Notes: generated by a model from the sequence alone, not told the origin. A DNA stretch of 64,000 nt from JBCBCP01 sp038530575 (GCA_038530575.1 JBCBCP010000002.1:77858-141857); one strand, 5' to 3'; counted from the first letter of the stretch, positions 17,736-26,877 are shown. A program made the numbers and translations.

Positions 17736-18290
17736 ATGGCAGACGACTTTCCCGGGTGGCACGGCACGACGATCATTGGCGTCAAAAAAGACGGTAAAGT
17801 GGTGATCGCAGGGGACGGGCAGGTGTCGCTGGGCCAGACCGTAATCAAGGGCACCGCGCGCAAGGTACGGCGATTGTCCCCCGGTGGGTTCGATGTCGTG
17901 GCGGGCTTTGCGGGATCCACGGCGGACGCGTTTACCTTGCTGGAACGGTTGGAGGCAAAGCTGGAAGCGACGCCGGGCCAACTTCAGCGGGCAAGTGTCG
18001 AACTGGCCAAAGATTGGCGGACGGACAAGTACCTGCAGAAACTCGAAGCGATGCTCATCGTGACGGATGGATCGGATTTATTGGTGATCACGGGCGCCGG
18101 TGACGTACTTGAGCCGGAGCATAACGTGGCCGCGATCGGCTCGGGCGGTAACTTTGCCCTCGCCGCGGCGCGCGGGATGATGGACACTGATAAGGATGCA
18201 GAGGTCGTGGCGCGTGATGCGATGGCGATTGCCGCGGACATCTGCGTTTACACCAACGGCAACCTGACGGTTGAGACCATCACACCATGA
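17736..18290 (+). CDS. hslV: ATP-dependent protease proteolytic subunit HslV
   Basis: Threonine peptidase of the HslUV (ClpYQ) two-ring protease. It is 184 residues from ATG 17736, preceded by CAAGGAG. The catalytic N-terminal threonine after propeptide removal is predicted at T11 in GWHGTTIIGVKK, so the propeptide is about 10 residues. The blocks VIAGDGQVSLG, GFAGSTADAFTLLERLE and AIGSGGNFALAAARG are family hallmarks. The stop overlaps the next start (ATGA). Confidence 0.96.
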   Translation: MADDFPGWHGTTIIGVKKDGKVVIAGDGQVSLGQTVIKGTARKVRRLSPGGFDVVAGFAGSTADAFTLLERLEAKLEATPGQLQRASVELAKDWRTDKYLQKLEAMLIVTDGSDLLVITGAGDVLEPEHNVAAIGSGGNFALAAARGMMDTDKDAEVVARDAMAIAADICVYTNGNLTVETITP

Positions 18291-18550
18291 GTTGGTTGGG
18301 CGACGCGCTGAAAGTCTTTGACCGGTTTCTGGGTGCGAACGCACATACCAAGCGGCAGCGTGCCAAGATGCTAGCCGCGCTGCTGGATGACAAATCGAAA
18401 GGGGCGAGCGGGATTCGCAGCCTCGACACATTGACATTGAAAACCGGCATGACGCCCGAGGCCTGTCGCGACCTGCTTTCTGAAATGGGCTGCGAAGGCG
18501 TGACGATGAAAGACGGGCGCGAAGGCTGGAAAAGGAAGAACACCGAATGA
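18287..18550 (+). CDS. Small basic protein encoded between hslV and hslU
   Basis: An 87-residue protein of unknown function, overlapping hslV and hslU by four bases on each side (ATGA both times), which implies tight stoichiometric co-translation. It is rich in lysine and arginine, with an amphipathic N-terminal helix (MSWLGDALKVFDRFLG). A compact second half (TLKTGMTPEACRDLLSEMG) looks like a short helix-turn-helix or winged-helix fragment. No membrane segment. The position suggests an adaptor, assembly factor or regulator of HslUV; this is inference from context only. Confidence 0.8.
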   Translation: MSWLGDALKVFDRFLGANAHTKRQRAKMLAALLDDKSKGASGIRSLDTLTLKTGMTPEACRDLLSEMGCEGVTMKDGREGWKRKNTE

Positions 18551-19845
18551 CCGACCTGACCCCGCGCGAGATTGTCTCGGAACTTGACCGCTTCATCATC
18601 GGCCAGAAGGACGCGAAGCGGGCTGTGGCCGTGGCCCTGCGCAACCGCTGGCGGCGCAAGCAACTGGACGCCGACATGCAGGCAGAGGTTTATCCCAAGA
18701 ATATCCTGATGATCGGGCCCACGGGCGTCGGCAAAACGGAAATCAGCCGCCGACTGGCAAAGCTGGCCCGCGCGCCCTTCCTGAAGGTCGAGGCGACTAA
18801 GTTCACCGAGGTCGGCTATGTCGGCCGGGACGTGGAACAGATTGTCCGCGATCTGGTGGACGCCGCCATCGTTATGACGCGCGAACATATGCGCGAGGAC
18901 GTCAAAGCCAAGGCGCATTCGGCAGCCGAAGAACGTGTGATCACGGCCATTGCCGGGACAGACGCCCGTGAAGGCACGCGCGAGATGTTCCGCAAAAAGC
19001 TGAAAGCGGGCGAGCTGGACGACACGGTGATTGAGCTGGAGATCGCGGACACGTCCAACCCTTTTCAAGGCTTTGAAATGCCGGGCGGGCAACCGGGAAT
19101 GATGAATCTTGGCGATTTGTTTGGCAAAGCCATGCCTGGGCGTACGAAGCGCAAACGCGTGACCGTCGCGCAATCCTACGAATTGCTGATTGGCGAAGAG
19201 GCGGACAAGCTGCTGGACGATGAGACGGTGAACAAAGCTGCGCTTGAAGCGGTCGAGCAGAACGGCATCGTCTTTCTGGACGAGATCGACAAAGTCGCAG
19301 CGCGCTCTGACGCACGGGGTGCCGACGTCAGCCGCGAAGGCGTTCAGCGCGACCTGCTGCCGTTGATCGAAGGCACGACGGTCAGCACAAAGCATGGGCC
19401 GGTCAAGACGGACCATATCCTCTTTATTGCATCTGGCGCTTTTCACGTTGCAAAGCCGTCCGACCTGCTGCCGGAGTTACAGGGACGCCTACCGATCCGG
19501 GTCGAGCTTCGGGCGCTGACTGAAGAAGATTTCGTGCGCATCCTGACCGACACCGACAACGCTCTGACACGGCAATACACAGCCCTGATGGGAACTGAGG
19601 AAGTGACGGTCACCTTCACTGAAGACGGGATTGCCGCACTGGCCCGCGTTGCTGCAGAGGTAAACCGGAGCGTGGAGAATATTGGTGCCCGTCGGCTTTA
19701 CACGGTGCTCGAACGGGTGTTCGAAGAGCTTAGCTTTGCCGCACCGGACCGCGCTGGTGATACTGTCACTGTGGATGCGGGCTTTGTGAACGCGCATCTG
19801 GAAGAATTGGCGGCCTCCGCTGACCTGAGCCGCTACGTGCTCTAG
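18547..19845 (+). CDS. hslU: ATP-dependent protease unfoldase subunit HslU
   Basis: AAA+ unfoldase of HslUV, 432 residues. Walker A GPTGVGKT is at 57-64 and Walker B is GIVFLDEIDKVA. The variable I-domain lies between them (about 110-230), and sensor motifs follow ROLPIR-like text (LQGRLPIRVEL). The C-terminus is ADLSRYVL, the tail that inserts into HslV to activate it. It is translationally coupled to the upstream 87-residue protein. Confidence 0.97.
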   Translation: MTDLTPREIVSELDRFIIGQKDAKRAVAVALRNRWRRKQLDADMQAEVYPKNILMIGPTGVGKTEISRRLAKLARAPFLKVEATKFTEVGYVGRDVEQIVRDLVDAAIVMTREHMREDVKAKAHSAAEERVITAIAGTDAREGTREMFRKKLKAGELDDTVIELEIADTSNPFQGFEMPGGQPGMMNLGDLFGKAMPGRTKRKRVTVAQSYELLIGEEADKLLDDETVNKAALEAVEQNGIVFLDEIDKVAARSDARGADVSREGVQRDLLPLIEGTTVSTKHGPVKTDHILFIASGAFHVAKPSDLLPELQGRLPIRVELRALTEEDFVRILTDTDNALTRQYTALMGTEEVTVTFTEDGIAALARVAAEVNRSVENIGARRLYTVLERVFEELSFAAPDRAGDTVTVDAGFVNAHLEELAASADLSRYVL

Positions 19846-19878
19846 CGCGACGTAACAATCCGGGCTAAGCGCTAGAGC

Positions 19879-20967
19879 ATGCGTGTTCTGATCGTCTTTT
19901 CCCTGATTGCCCTGCTTGCGGCCTGTACGGATGATCGAGGCGTGTCGCCGATTGTGCCCGAAGCCGCGCAAATAGGGACGGTGCGCGATGTCTATGTCGT
20001 CACAAACCGCGCCCCGCATGACACGCATATTTTCGGGATAGAGCGCGCGTTTTCATCCTCATACCTGCGGCTTGGTGTGTCGATCCCGCCTCAGCGTACG
20101 CCCGGCACAGTGCGCAACGGGCATAGCAAACCCAATCCACGTGCTGATTTCACGCTGGTGAGCCGAACAGATCATCCGGACCGTGCGCAGTTCCGCGCCG
20201 ACCTCGCGCGCGGCGTGCAGGCCAGCCAGCGCAAAGCGGCGACGCTCTTTGTGCACGGCTATAACAACACCTTTGTCGACCCTGTGTTCCGTCTGGCGCA
20301 ACTTGCCCATGATCTGCAACTTCCAAGCGCGCTGGTTGCGTTGTCCTGGCCCAGCCGGGCGCAGCCGCTTGGGTATCAGTACGACACCGACAGCACCTAC
20401 TTTTCGCGCGACATGATGCAAGACACGCTGTTTGATATCGCAGCGACCAACCCGTCGGAATTTGTTCTGGTCGGTCATTCCATGGGCTCGGTCGTGGTGA
20501 TGGAAACGTTGCGCCAGATCGAATTGGCGCAGCCCGGGTGGGCTGCGCGCAATCTTGACGGGGTCATCCTGATGTCGCCCGATCTGGATGTGGACGTATT
20601 TCGCCAGGTCATGCGCAGCTTTAAAGAGGTGCCGCAGCCATTCATCATCATGGTGTCCGGGCGGGATCAGGCGTTGCGCCTGTCCGCGTGGATCAGAGGC
20701 GACGAGGTGCGTGTTGGCAACCTGACCGATCTTGAACCGCTGGCAAATCTGCCCGTGCAGATCATTGATCTGAGCAATTTTGAGAGCTTCAGCACAGGTA
20801 ACCACCTGACGGCCGCAGCCTCGCCCGCGGTGCTGTCGATCCTGAACGCCGCGCGGGAGTTCAACCGCGACTTTGCGGGCGGTGCGCAGCGTGAGTTCGA
20901 TGCACTTCCCGGGCAGCGACGCATCTTGCGCAACGCGTCAAAAATCATCCTTCTGCCCCCGCGCTAG
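19879..20967 (+). CDS. Alpha/beta-hydrolase lipoprotein (DUF900 family)
   Basis: A 362-residue predicted lipoprotein: signal peptide with lipobox LLAAC, lipidation at C16. The DUF900 alpha/beta-hydrolase core starts near residue 120 (ATLFVHGYNNTF) and the nucleophile elbow is GHSMGS with S201. Acid and histidine follow (SPDLDVD; STGNHLTAA). It is probably an envelope esterase or lipase of unknown substrate. It lies 33 bases after hslU and 6 bases before an MFS transporter, so these may share a transcript. Confidence 0.8.
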   Translation: MRVLIVFSLIALLAACTDDRGVSPIVPEAAQIGTVRDVYVVTNRAPHDTHIFGIERAFSSSYLRLGVSIPPQRTPGTVRNGHSKPNPRADFTLVSRTDHPDRAQFRADLARGVQASQRKAATLFVHGYNNTFVDPVFRLAQLAHDLQLPSALVALSWPSRAQPLGYQYDTDSTYFSRDMMQDTLFDIAATNPSEFVLVGHSMGSVVVMETLRQIELAQPGWAARNLDGVILMSPDLDVDVFRQVMRSFKEVPQPFIIMVSGRDQALRLSAWIRGDEVRVGNLTDLEPLANLPVQIIDLSNFESFSTGNHLTAAASPAVLSILNAAREFNRDFAGGAQREFDALPGQRRILRNASKIILLPPR

Positions 20968-20973
20968 AGCCGC

Positions 20974-22176
20974 ATGAGAGCGTTTGTAAAACAAAACGCC
21001 CCATGGCTTGTCGCAGGGGGGCTGCTGACTTTTTTGTCATCGTTCGGGCAGACGTTTTTCATTTCGATTTTTGCCGCACAAATCCAAGACGCGTTTACGT
21101 TAAGTCATGGCGCTTGGGGCGGAATTTATACGCTTGGAACCGCTGCGTCTGCCGCCGTGATGGTTTGGGCTGGCGGCCTGACAGATCGGTTTCGGGTACG
21201 TCAGCTTGGGGCAGTTGTTCTTCTACTGCTCGCTGGTGCGTGTCTGTTCATGGCCGTGAACCCCTTTGCAGCGTTACTTCCCTTGGTGATCTTTGCGCTG
21301 CGATTAACCGGGCAGGGTATGACCAGCCACATCGCAATTGTTGCCATGGCGCGGTGGTTCGACGCAAATCGGGGCAAGGCTTTGTCGGTCGCTACGCTTG
21401 GGTTTGCAGTAGGTGAAGCCGTGCTGCCCCTTGGATTTGTCGCCTTGATGAGCGTCATGGATTGGCGCATTTTATGGGTCTTTGCGGCGGTTATTGCGCT
21501 TGCTGGCATACCAGTATTGATCCGCCTGCTTGGCAAAGAACGCACGCCGCAAGCCATTGCCGAAGAGATTAATTCACCAGGGATGGCGGGACTTCACTGG
21601 ACCCGTGCGCAAACGCTGCGCCATCCGCTTTTCTGGTTCATGGTGCCAGCCTTGCTGGGCCCTTCGGCCTTCAACACCGCCTTCTTTTTTCAGCAGGTCC
21701 ACTTTGCCGGAGTAAAGGGGATTTCACATCTATCACTGGTGGCACTGTTCCCGGTCTATACCGCGCTGGGTGTGGGCTGGATGGTGCTGAGCGGATGGGC
21801 GCTGGACCGGTTTGGGACCGCGCGCTTGCTGCCCTATTACCAGTTGCCCATGGTGGTGGCGTTTCTGCTGTTCAGCTACGGGTATAGCGTGCCGGTACTG
21901 CTTATCGGTTTGTTCTTTCTGGCCATGACAACTGGTGGAAATGCGACCCTACCAAACGCGTTTTGGGCCGAATTCTATGGCACACGACATCTGGGCAGCA
22001 TCAAGGCGATGGCTGCGGCGGTGATGGTTCTGGGGTCAGCTATCGGGCCGGGCATAACTGGCGTTGCCATCGACATGGGTCTCGGCATCGAAACGCAATA
22101 CATCGGCGTGGCGCTCTATTTCGTTTTTGCCAGCGGAATGATGTGGTTGGGGATTCAGCGCGCCTTGCGCAAGTAA
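20974..22176 (+). CDS. Major facilitator superfamily transporter
   Basis: A 400-residue integral membrane protein with about 12 hydrophobic segments. The loop between segments 2 and 3 carries GGLTDRFRVRQLG, the MFS motif A variant G-x-L-x-D-R. The substrate cannot be assigned. It follows the lipoprotein esterase by 6 bases. Its last 22 bases overlap the 3' end of the convergent Smr gene, so no terminator separates them. Confidence 0.82.
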   Translation: MRAFVKQNAPWLVAGGLLTFLSSFGQTFFISIFAAQIQDAFTLSHGAWGGIYTLGTAASAAVMVWAGGLTDRFRVRQLGAVVLLLLAGACLFMAVNPFAALLPLVIFALRLTGQGMTSHIAIVAMARWFDANRGKALSVATLGFAVGEAVLPLGFVALMSVMDWRILWVFAAVIALAGIPVLIRLLGKERTPQAIAEEINSPGMAGLHWTRAQTLRHPLFWFMVPALLGPSAFNTAFFFQQVHFAGVKGISHLSLVALFPVYTALGVGWMVLSGWALDRFGTARLLPYYQLPMVVAFLLFSYGYSVPVLLIGLFFLAMTTGGNATLPNAFWAEFYGTRHLGSIKAMAAAVMVLGSAIGPGITGVAIDMGLGIETQYIGVALYFVFASGMMWLGIQRALRK

Positions 22177-22733
22177 ACGTAGTAGGCGCCAGTCCCGCCG
22201 TGTTTCTGGTGAGCTGGTGTAACCTGCAGCACAGCGGAGCCGAGTGGCGGCAGGGAGAGCCATTGCGGGACCTGATGGCGCAGCACCCCAAAGCGCACTG
22301 GGATCGGGCCGCCATCATCGCGCATTTTGCCCTTGCCAGTCACCACAAGGATCAGTCGTTTACCGCTGCCTTGCGCATTCAGCACAAAGCGGGTCAACGC
22401 CAAATGGGCGCGGTCAACCGTCATGCCATGCAGGTCCAGCTTGCCTTCTGGTTTGAGGTTACCGCGCTTGAGCTGCGTGAACCGTTTGCGATCCATCGCT
22501 AGGGATTGCTTGGTGAATGCTTCGGTTAGTGTGGGCGCCAAGTCGACACGAGTCGATGGCCCTCCGGGCCGTTCCGGGCGTGCAACCGTTTTGAACTCCG
22601 CACGCGGGCGGGACATCGGCACAGTGACCGGTATTGGATCGGGCAGGGGTGACGGCTGCGCCATCACTTCGGTCTTTTCGTTGACCTTATGCCAAAGGTC
22701 GACCTCTTCTGGGCGCAGGCGGCGACCTTTCAT
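22155..22733 (-). CDS. Smr-domain endonuclease-like protein
   Basis: A 192-residue protein with a C-terminal Smr (MutS2-related) domain. The motif LDLHGMTV lies at 99-106, the downstream TGKG at 132-135, and the C-terminus matches the family (GTGAYYVYLRKAR). The N-terminal 90 residues are proline-rich and probably disordered. Smr proteins nick branched DNA or cleave RNA on stalled ribosomes; which applies here is unknown. The ATG overlaps the mltA stop (ATGA). Confidence 0.88.
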   Translation of the reverse strand: MKGRRLRPEEVDLWHKVNEKTEVMAQPSPLPDPIPVTVPMSRPRAEFKTVARPERPGGPSTRVDLAPTLTEAFTKQSLAMDRKRFTQLKRGNLKPEGKLDLHGMTVDRAHLALTRFVLNAQGSGKRLILVVTGKGKMRDDGGPIPVRFGVLRHQVPQWLSLPPLGSAVLQVTPAHQKHGGTGAYYVYLRKAR

Positions 22734-23830
22734 ATCCCACCCTCGGGCAACAGAGCATAAGCACGCTGGATTGGCATAAGCACCATCATCCGGCCCGGAT
22801 CCTTGAGTCGGCCCGCTTGCCGACCAGCCTGATCCCCGGTGCCAAAAAAAATATCAGCGCGTTGTGCCCCCTTGATCGCTGAACCTGTGTCCTGCGCGAT
22901 CATCAGGCGTTTGATCGGATTATTTCCGCCCTTTTCGATCCATACGGGTGCACCGAGAGGGACGAATTTCGGGTCCACAGCGATCGACCGCATTGTGGTA
23001 ATGGACCGGTTCATGGCGCCCAAAGGGCCCCGTTCGGCAGGCACTTCGCTTACCTCGCGAAAGAAAACATATGACGGATTATGATACAGCAGCTCGCGCC
23101 CGGCATCGGGGTTACGACGAACCCAATTCTTGATGACCTGCGCGCTGACTTGATGGGCCTGATAAGTGCCTCTGCGCACCAATTCTTGACCGATTGATCG
23201 GTACTGATGGCCGTTTGACCCACCATAGCCAACACGGATCATCGAGCCGTTTGGCAATCGAATACGGCCAGAACCCTGAATCTGAAGGAAGAAAAGCTCA
23301 ACCGGATCATCAACCCAGGCAATCGCCAGCCCGCGACCTTCCATCACACCGTTTTCAAGAAGCTGGCGGCGCGTAAACCAAGGGCGATTGAACCGAGCTT
23401 CACGCGGCATCAGATAAACAGGGTACTGATAGCGGCCACCTCGTGTGCGCGACCCTGTCAGTTCCGGTTCAAAATATCCCGTAAAGAGACCGGCGGCGCC
23501 ATCCTCGATCAAAACTGGCCGAAAGAAGAGTTCGAAAAAGCCCTTTGGATCCGGATCCTGCGATGCAAACGCACACAATGCCCTCCAGTCTGGATCGTCA
23601 AAATCCATGCAGGTATTGCGAAACGTGGCCAGAGCGGCGGCGTGATCGTCGCCGTTCCAACCATTGAGCTTGTCAAAGTCAAGGACAGTGTACGTCGGCT
23701 CAGCTTGCGCGGGTTGGCCCATCAATGACATGACGATCGCACAAGCATAGAGCGCCGCGCCGATCAGGCGTCGGTGGAGACAAGTATCCAGTTGGGATCG
23801 TCCGACCCCATGTTGCGCGCAAAGGCCCAC
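22730..23830 (-). CDS. mltA: Membrane-bound lytic murein transglycosylase A
   Basis: Cleaves peptidoglycan glycan strands to 1,6-anhydro products. The MltA domain occupies about 110-270 (LFTGYFEPELTGSRTRGGRYQYPVY). The C-terminal 3D domain holds its catalytic aspartates (AQDTGSAIKGAQRADIFFG). A hydrophobic signal-like stretch ends in GQPAQA near residue 43. The start is uncertain: 23830 is the only ATG that includes the whole signal segment and it overlaps the upstream gene by 67 bases, whereas a non-ATG start near 23806-23780 would give a tighter junction. Confidence 0.85.
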   Translation of the reverse strand: MGLCAQHGVGRSQLDTCLHRRLIGAALYACAIVMSLMGQPAQAEPTYTVLDFDKLNGWNGDDHAAALATFRNTCMDFDDPDWRALCAFASQDPDPKGFFELFFRPVLIEDGAAGLFTGYFEPELTGSRTRGGRYQYPVYLMPREARFNRPWFTRRQLLENGVMEGRGLAIAWVDDPVELFFLQIQGSGRIRLPNGSMIRVGYGGSNGHQYRSIGQELVRRGTYQAHQVSAQVIKNWVRRNPDAGRELLYHNPSYVFFREVSEVPAERGPLGAMNRSITTMRSIAVDPKFVPLGAPVWIEKGGNNPIKRLMIAQDTGSAIKGAQRADIFFGTGDQAGRQAGRLKDPGRMMVLMPIQRAYALLPEGGI

Positions 23831-24423
23831 GTGTCTTTTTGCCGTTTAACGTCCGTATCACTACCTTCAACAATATCGCCCGCGCGGTCCCGGACAAGGC
23901 TTGTCAGCTCTGCAACGAACCTAATCGTAATTTCGGCCTCGTTCGTCTCAGGATTCAGCGTAGCATCCGTAAGCTTCATCTCGCGCACACCGATAAAGTT
24001 CGCTTCAATTGTCAGGCCCTGATCCTCGCGAGCGGCAACACCATCCACAAATGACTCGTACACCTCTTCGCTCAGGAACGGTTGTATCTCCGACAGCTCA
24101 CCACGTTCGTACCCCATCACGATCATCTCATACGCGCCGCGGGCACCACCGAGAAAGTCGGCCACGTGAAAGGATGGCTCAAGGCGTTTCATCTCGGCAA
24201 GGGCCTTGGCCGCATCGCTATCTTCGTCAACATGATCGATGATATCGAGATCGGGGCCGCCTTCGATCACCTCGAATTCAGGGGCGGGCGCACGGCCCTG
24301 TCCTTGCTGCGGCATCGGCGGCTGTTCAAAACCTTCACGAGTGCCCAGAACACTGCGCAGACGAAGGATCAGGAAAACAGCAATGCCAGCCAGGACAAGC
24401 AGCTGGATCAGGGGACTGTTCAT
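23764..24423 (-). CDS. Tim44/TimA-family membrane-associated protein
   Basis: A 219-residue protein from ATG 24423, whose product begins with a membrane segment (IQLLVLAGIAVFLILRLRSVLG). A short low-complexity linker precedes a Tim44-like domain from about residue 75 (FLGGARGAYEMIVMGYERGELSEIQPFL). Bacterial Tim44-like proteins are inner-membrane factors related to the mitochondrial import motor tether. The gene is divergent from fxsA and lies 340 bases upstream of secB and its neighbours, an envelope-oriented neighbourhood. Confidence 0.85.
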   Translation of the reverse strand: MNSPLIQLLVLAGIAVFLILRLRSVLGTREGFEQPPMPQQGQGRAPAPEFEVIEGGPDLDIIDHVDEDSDAAKALAEMKRLEPSFHVADFLGGARGAYEMIVMGYERGELSEIQPFLSEEVYESFVDGVAAREDQGLTIEANFIGVREMKLTDATLNPETNEAEITIRFVAELTSLVRDRAGDIVEGSDTDVKRQKDTWAFARNMGSDDPNWILVSTDA

Positions 24424-24519
24424 GGGTTGGGCGTTCCTCAAGTGGTAAGCATCTTGTTGACCTCCTATGTAGGTGCGGGGCGGGCATGAGTCCACTTACC
24501 GCCCAGAAGGAGATGCTGC

Positions 24520-24990
24520 ATGTGGCTGTTCATTGCTTTTCTGGCCATCCCGGTGATCGAGATTGCGCTGTTTATTCAGATTGGCGGCGCGATCGGCACT
24601 TGGCCGACCCTTTTGACGGTTGTCGCGACCGCGATTGCCGGCAGCTATCTGGTGCGCAGTCAGGGCCTGGCCACACTGGGCAAGTTGCGGGCGTCAATGG
24701 ACCAGTTCACTGACCCGACAGAAACACTGGCCGATGGGGCGATGATACTATTTTCCGGCGCTTTATTGCTGACGCCTGGGTTTTTTACCGATGCGGTGGG
24801 CTTCGCTCTTCTTGTGCCTGGCATCCGGCATTGGCTTTTCAAACAGGCGCGCGCCCGAGTGAAAGTGCAGACATTTGGACCCGCGGGAAACACACGCCCC
24901 GCTCGGGACGACATTGTTGAGGGTGAATTTCAGGAAGTTGACCCAAATGCCCCGCCTGTCAGAGGGCCATCCGGCTGGACGAAGCATTGA
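24520..24990 (+). CDS. fxsA: FxsA-family inner-membrane protein
   Basis: A 156-residue membrane protein beginning MWLFIAFLAIPVIEIALFI, with typical FxsA elements: IGGAIGTWPTLLTVV, a second hydrophobic pair, and LTPGFFTDAVGFALLVPGIR. In E. coli FxsA relieves phage T7 exclusion by F; its native role is unclear. GAAGGAG precedes the ATG by 7 bases. A weak hairpin with four T residues (25016-25034) follows. Confidence 0.9.
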   Translation: MWLFIAFLAIPVIEIALFIQIGGAIGTWPTLLTVVATAIAGSYLVRSQGLATLGKLRASMDQFTDPTETLADGAMILFSGALLLTPGFFTDAVGFALLVPGIRHWLFKQARARVKVQTFGPAGNTRPARDDIVEGEFQEVDPNAPPVRGPSGWTKH

Positions 24991-25051
24991 GACCGCCTGC
25001 AGGCTCTGTTAAGCCGCCTGCAACGCAGGTTTTCCCGTAGGAGATTTCAAG

Positions 25052-25558
25052 ATGGCAGACGAAACAGCGCAAAACCCCGCCGTGGGCGCCGCACCCCAGA
25101 CTCCGCCGCAAATGCGCGTTTTGGGCCAATTCGTGCGCGACCTTTCGTTCGAAAACATAATGGCCCAAAAGGGGGCACCGGCCGACGTTCAACCGGACGT
25201 TTCGGTGCAGGTTAACCTCGACGCGAAAAAGCGCCCCACAGACAATCAATTCGAAAGCTCAATCAAGCTGAACATCACCAGCAAGGCCAAGGATGGCGAC
25301 GCGACGTTGTTCATCATGGAAATCGACTATGTCGGTATTTTCCACATCGAGAACGTCCCGGACGAGCAGATGCACCCGTTCCTGCTGATTGAATGCCCCC
25401 GCATGATCTTCCCTTTCCTCCGCCGCGTGGTGAGCGACGTGACGCGCGATGGCGGCTTTCCAGCGCTCAACCTCGAAAACATCGACTTCCTGTCAATGTA
25501 CAAGAACGAGATTGCCAAGCGGCAAGCAGAGGGCGGTCAGCAAAAACTGGACGCTTGA
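25052..25558 (+). CDS. secB: Protein-export chaperone SecB
   Basis: Tetrameric cytosolic chaperone that delivers unfolded precursors to SecA. It is 168 residues long, the alphaproteobacterial size. Family blocks are present: QFVRDLSFENI, a peptide-groove region around VNLDAKKRPTDNQFE, and CPRMIFPFLRRVVSDVTRDGGFP. TAGGAG lies 9 bases upstream of the ATG. A terminator follows. Together with dnaQ, coaE, aroE and maf it forms the left flank of the putative origin, as in many Alphaproteobacteria. Confidence 0.96.
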   Translation: MADETAQNPAVGAAPQTPPQMRVLGQFVRDLSFENIMAQKGAPADVQPDVSVQVNLDAKKRPTDNQFESSIKLNITSKAKDGDATLFIMEIDYVGIFHIENVPDEQMHPFLLIECPRMIFPFLRRVVSDVTRDGGFPALNLENIDFLSMYKNEIAKRQAEGGQQKLDA

Positions 25559-25581
25559 TTTAGTTCGGAATAAATTGAATT

Positions 25582-25605
25582 GCGCGCCCACGGGCGCGCT
25601 TTTTG
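25582..25605 (+). terminator. Intrinsic terminator of secB
   Basis: GCGCGCC (25582-25588) pairs with GGCGCGC (25593-25599) across a CACG loop, followed by TTTTTG. It lies between convergent secB and dnaQ. Confidence 0.88.
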
Positions 25606-25607
25606 TT

Positions 25608-26294
25608 TCAGGCGCGACCCCAAAGCGCGTTTTCACCAAGCGCCGTAACAAACGCCTCGTGTGCTGCGCGTTCTTCGTCCGTGACGCGGGCATCGAGGGA
25701 TTTTGGACGCGGTTGGGGCGTCCAGCTTTCCATCTGCGACCCGGCGCTTTGACCACCGCCTGAAGCCAAGACAAGACCTGGCTGCCGGCCGCCTATCAGC
25801 TCCAGATACACTTCGGCCAGTATTTCACTGTCCAATAGCGCGCCGTGCAGCGTTCGGGCGGAGTTGTCGATACTGAACCGGCGGCAAAGGGCATCGAGCG
25901 ACGCAGGAGAGCCCGGGAACCTGCGGCGTGCGATATCAAGTGTGTCAATCGCGCGATCCATCGGAAGGCGCGCCTTACCCATCCAGCCAAGTTCCGCATT
26001 CAGAAATTTCATGTCGAAGGCAGCGTTGTGAATTACGAGCTTTGCATCACCGATGAAGTCGACGAACGCTTGACCAATTTCGGCGAATTTCGGCTTCTCC
26101 CGCAAGAACTCGTCGCCCAGCCCGTGCACCTCAAACGCCTCTTGCGGCATTGATCGCTCGGGATTGATATACTGATGATAGGTGCGCCCCGTGGCGACAT
26201 GGTTCATCAGCTCGACTGCACCGATTTCGACAATCCGGTCGCCTGTCTCCGGGTCAAACCCAGTGGTCTCGGTATCGAGGACAATCTCACGCAT
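25608..26294 (-). CDS. dnaQ: DNA polymerase III epsilon subunit (proofreading exonuclease)
   Basis: 3'-5' proofreading exonuclease of the replicative polymerase, 228 residues from ATG 26294; earlier in-frame starts lie inside coaE. The DEDDh residues are visible: D7 and E9 in LDTETTG, D in HNAAFDMKFL, and H/D in LHGALLDSEIL. The C-terminal tail probably binds the alpha subunit. It overlaps the coaE stop by 8 bases, consistent with an aroE-coaE-dnaQ transcript. Confidence 0.95.
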   Translation of the reverse strand: MREIVLDTETTGFDPETGDRIVEIGAVELMNHVATGRTYHQYINPERSMPQEAFEVHGLGDEFLREKPKFAEIGQAFVDFIGDAKLVIHNAAFDMKFLNAELGWMGKARLPMDRAIDTLDIARRRFPGSPASLDALCRRFSIDNSARTLHGALLDSEILAEVYLELIGGRQPGLVLASGGGQSAGSQMESWTPQPRPKSLDARVTDEERAAHEAFVTALGENALWGRA

Positions 26295-26877
26295 CTCGCT
26301 GCTCTCTAATTGACGCCAAAATATTTTGGACCTGCATTCGCGCATGATCAACAGTGTCGGTCACGATGACATAATCAGCGCGCCGAACCTTTTCTTCATT
26401 CGGCATTTGCTTTGCACGAATGATCTCGAACTGTTCCTCCGACATAAGACCTCGCGCCAGAACGCGGGCTTTCTGCACATCGGCAGGGATAGATACGACG
26501 GCCACAGCGTCCATCCGTCCGTCGCCGCCGGTTTCAAAAAGCAAAGGAATATCAAACACAAGGATATCGGCGGTTGCTGAGTCTATGAATATTTGACGGT
26601 CCTGAGCCACAAGCGGGTGCACAATTGCTTCGATGGCTTTCAAGACTCCGGCATCTTTGGCGATTTCGTGACGCAGCAATTCTCGTGAGACGCCGCCATC
26701 AACAACGACTTCAGGCAAAAGGGCTTTCATCGGTTCCACCGCCTGGCCGCCCGAGGCATAGAGCCTGTGCACGGCGGCATCTGCATCCCACACATCGCAT
26801 CCGGCTTGCGCAAACATGGCCGCCGTTGTGGATTTCCCCATTCCGATGGATCCGGTAAGGCCAAGCTTGAACGTCAT
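26287..26877 (-). CDS. coaE: Dephospho-CoA kinase
   Basis: Last step of coenzyme A synthesis: phosphorylation of dephospho-CoA at the 3' hydroxyl of its ribose. It is 196 residues long. The P-loop is GSIGMGKST at 9-17, followed by the family block GCDVWDADAAVHRLY and DILVFDIPLLFETGG. The ATG start overlaps the aroE stop by 4 bases. Confidence 0.96.
   Translation of the reverse strand: MTFKLGLTGSIGMGKSTTAAMFAQAGCDVWDADAAVHRLYASGGQAVEPMKALLPEVVVDGGVSRELLRHEIAKDAGVLKAIEAIVHPLVAQDRQIFIDSATADILVFDIPLLFETGGDGRMDAVAVVSIPADVQKARVLARGLMSEEQFEIIRAKQMPNEEKVRRADYVIVTDTVDHARMQVQNILASIREQRDA

Noticed and set aside
25016..25034. Terminator after fxsA
   Set aside because: CCTGC-AAC-GCAGG followed by four T residues is only a 5-bp stem; too weak to call.
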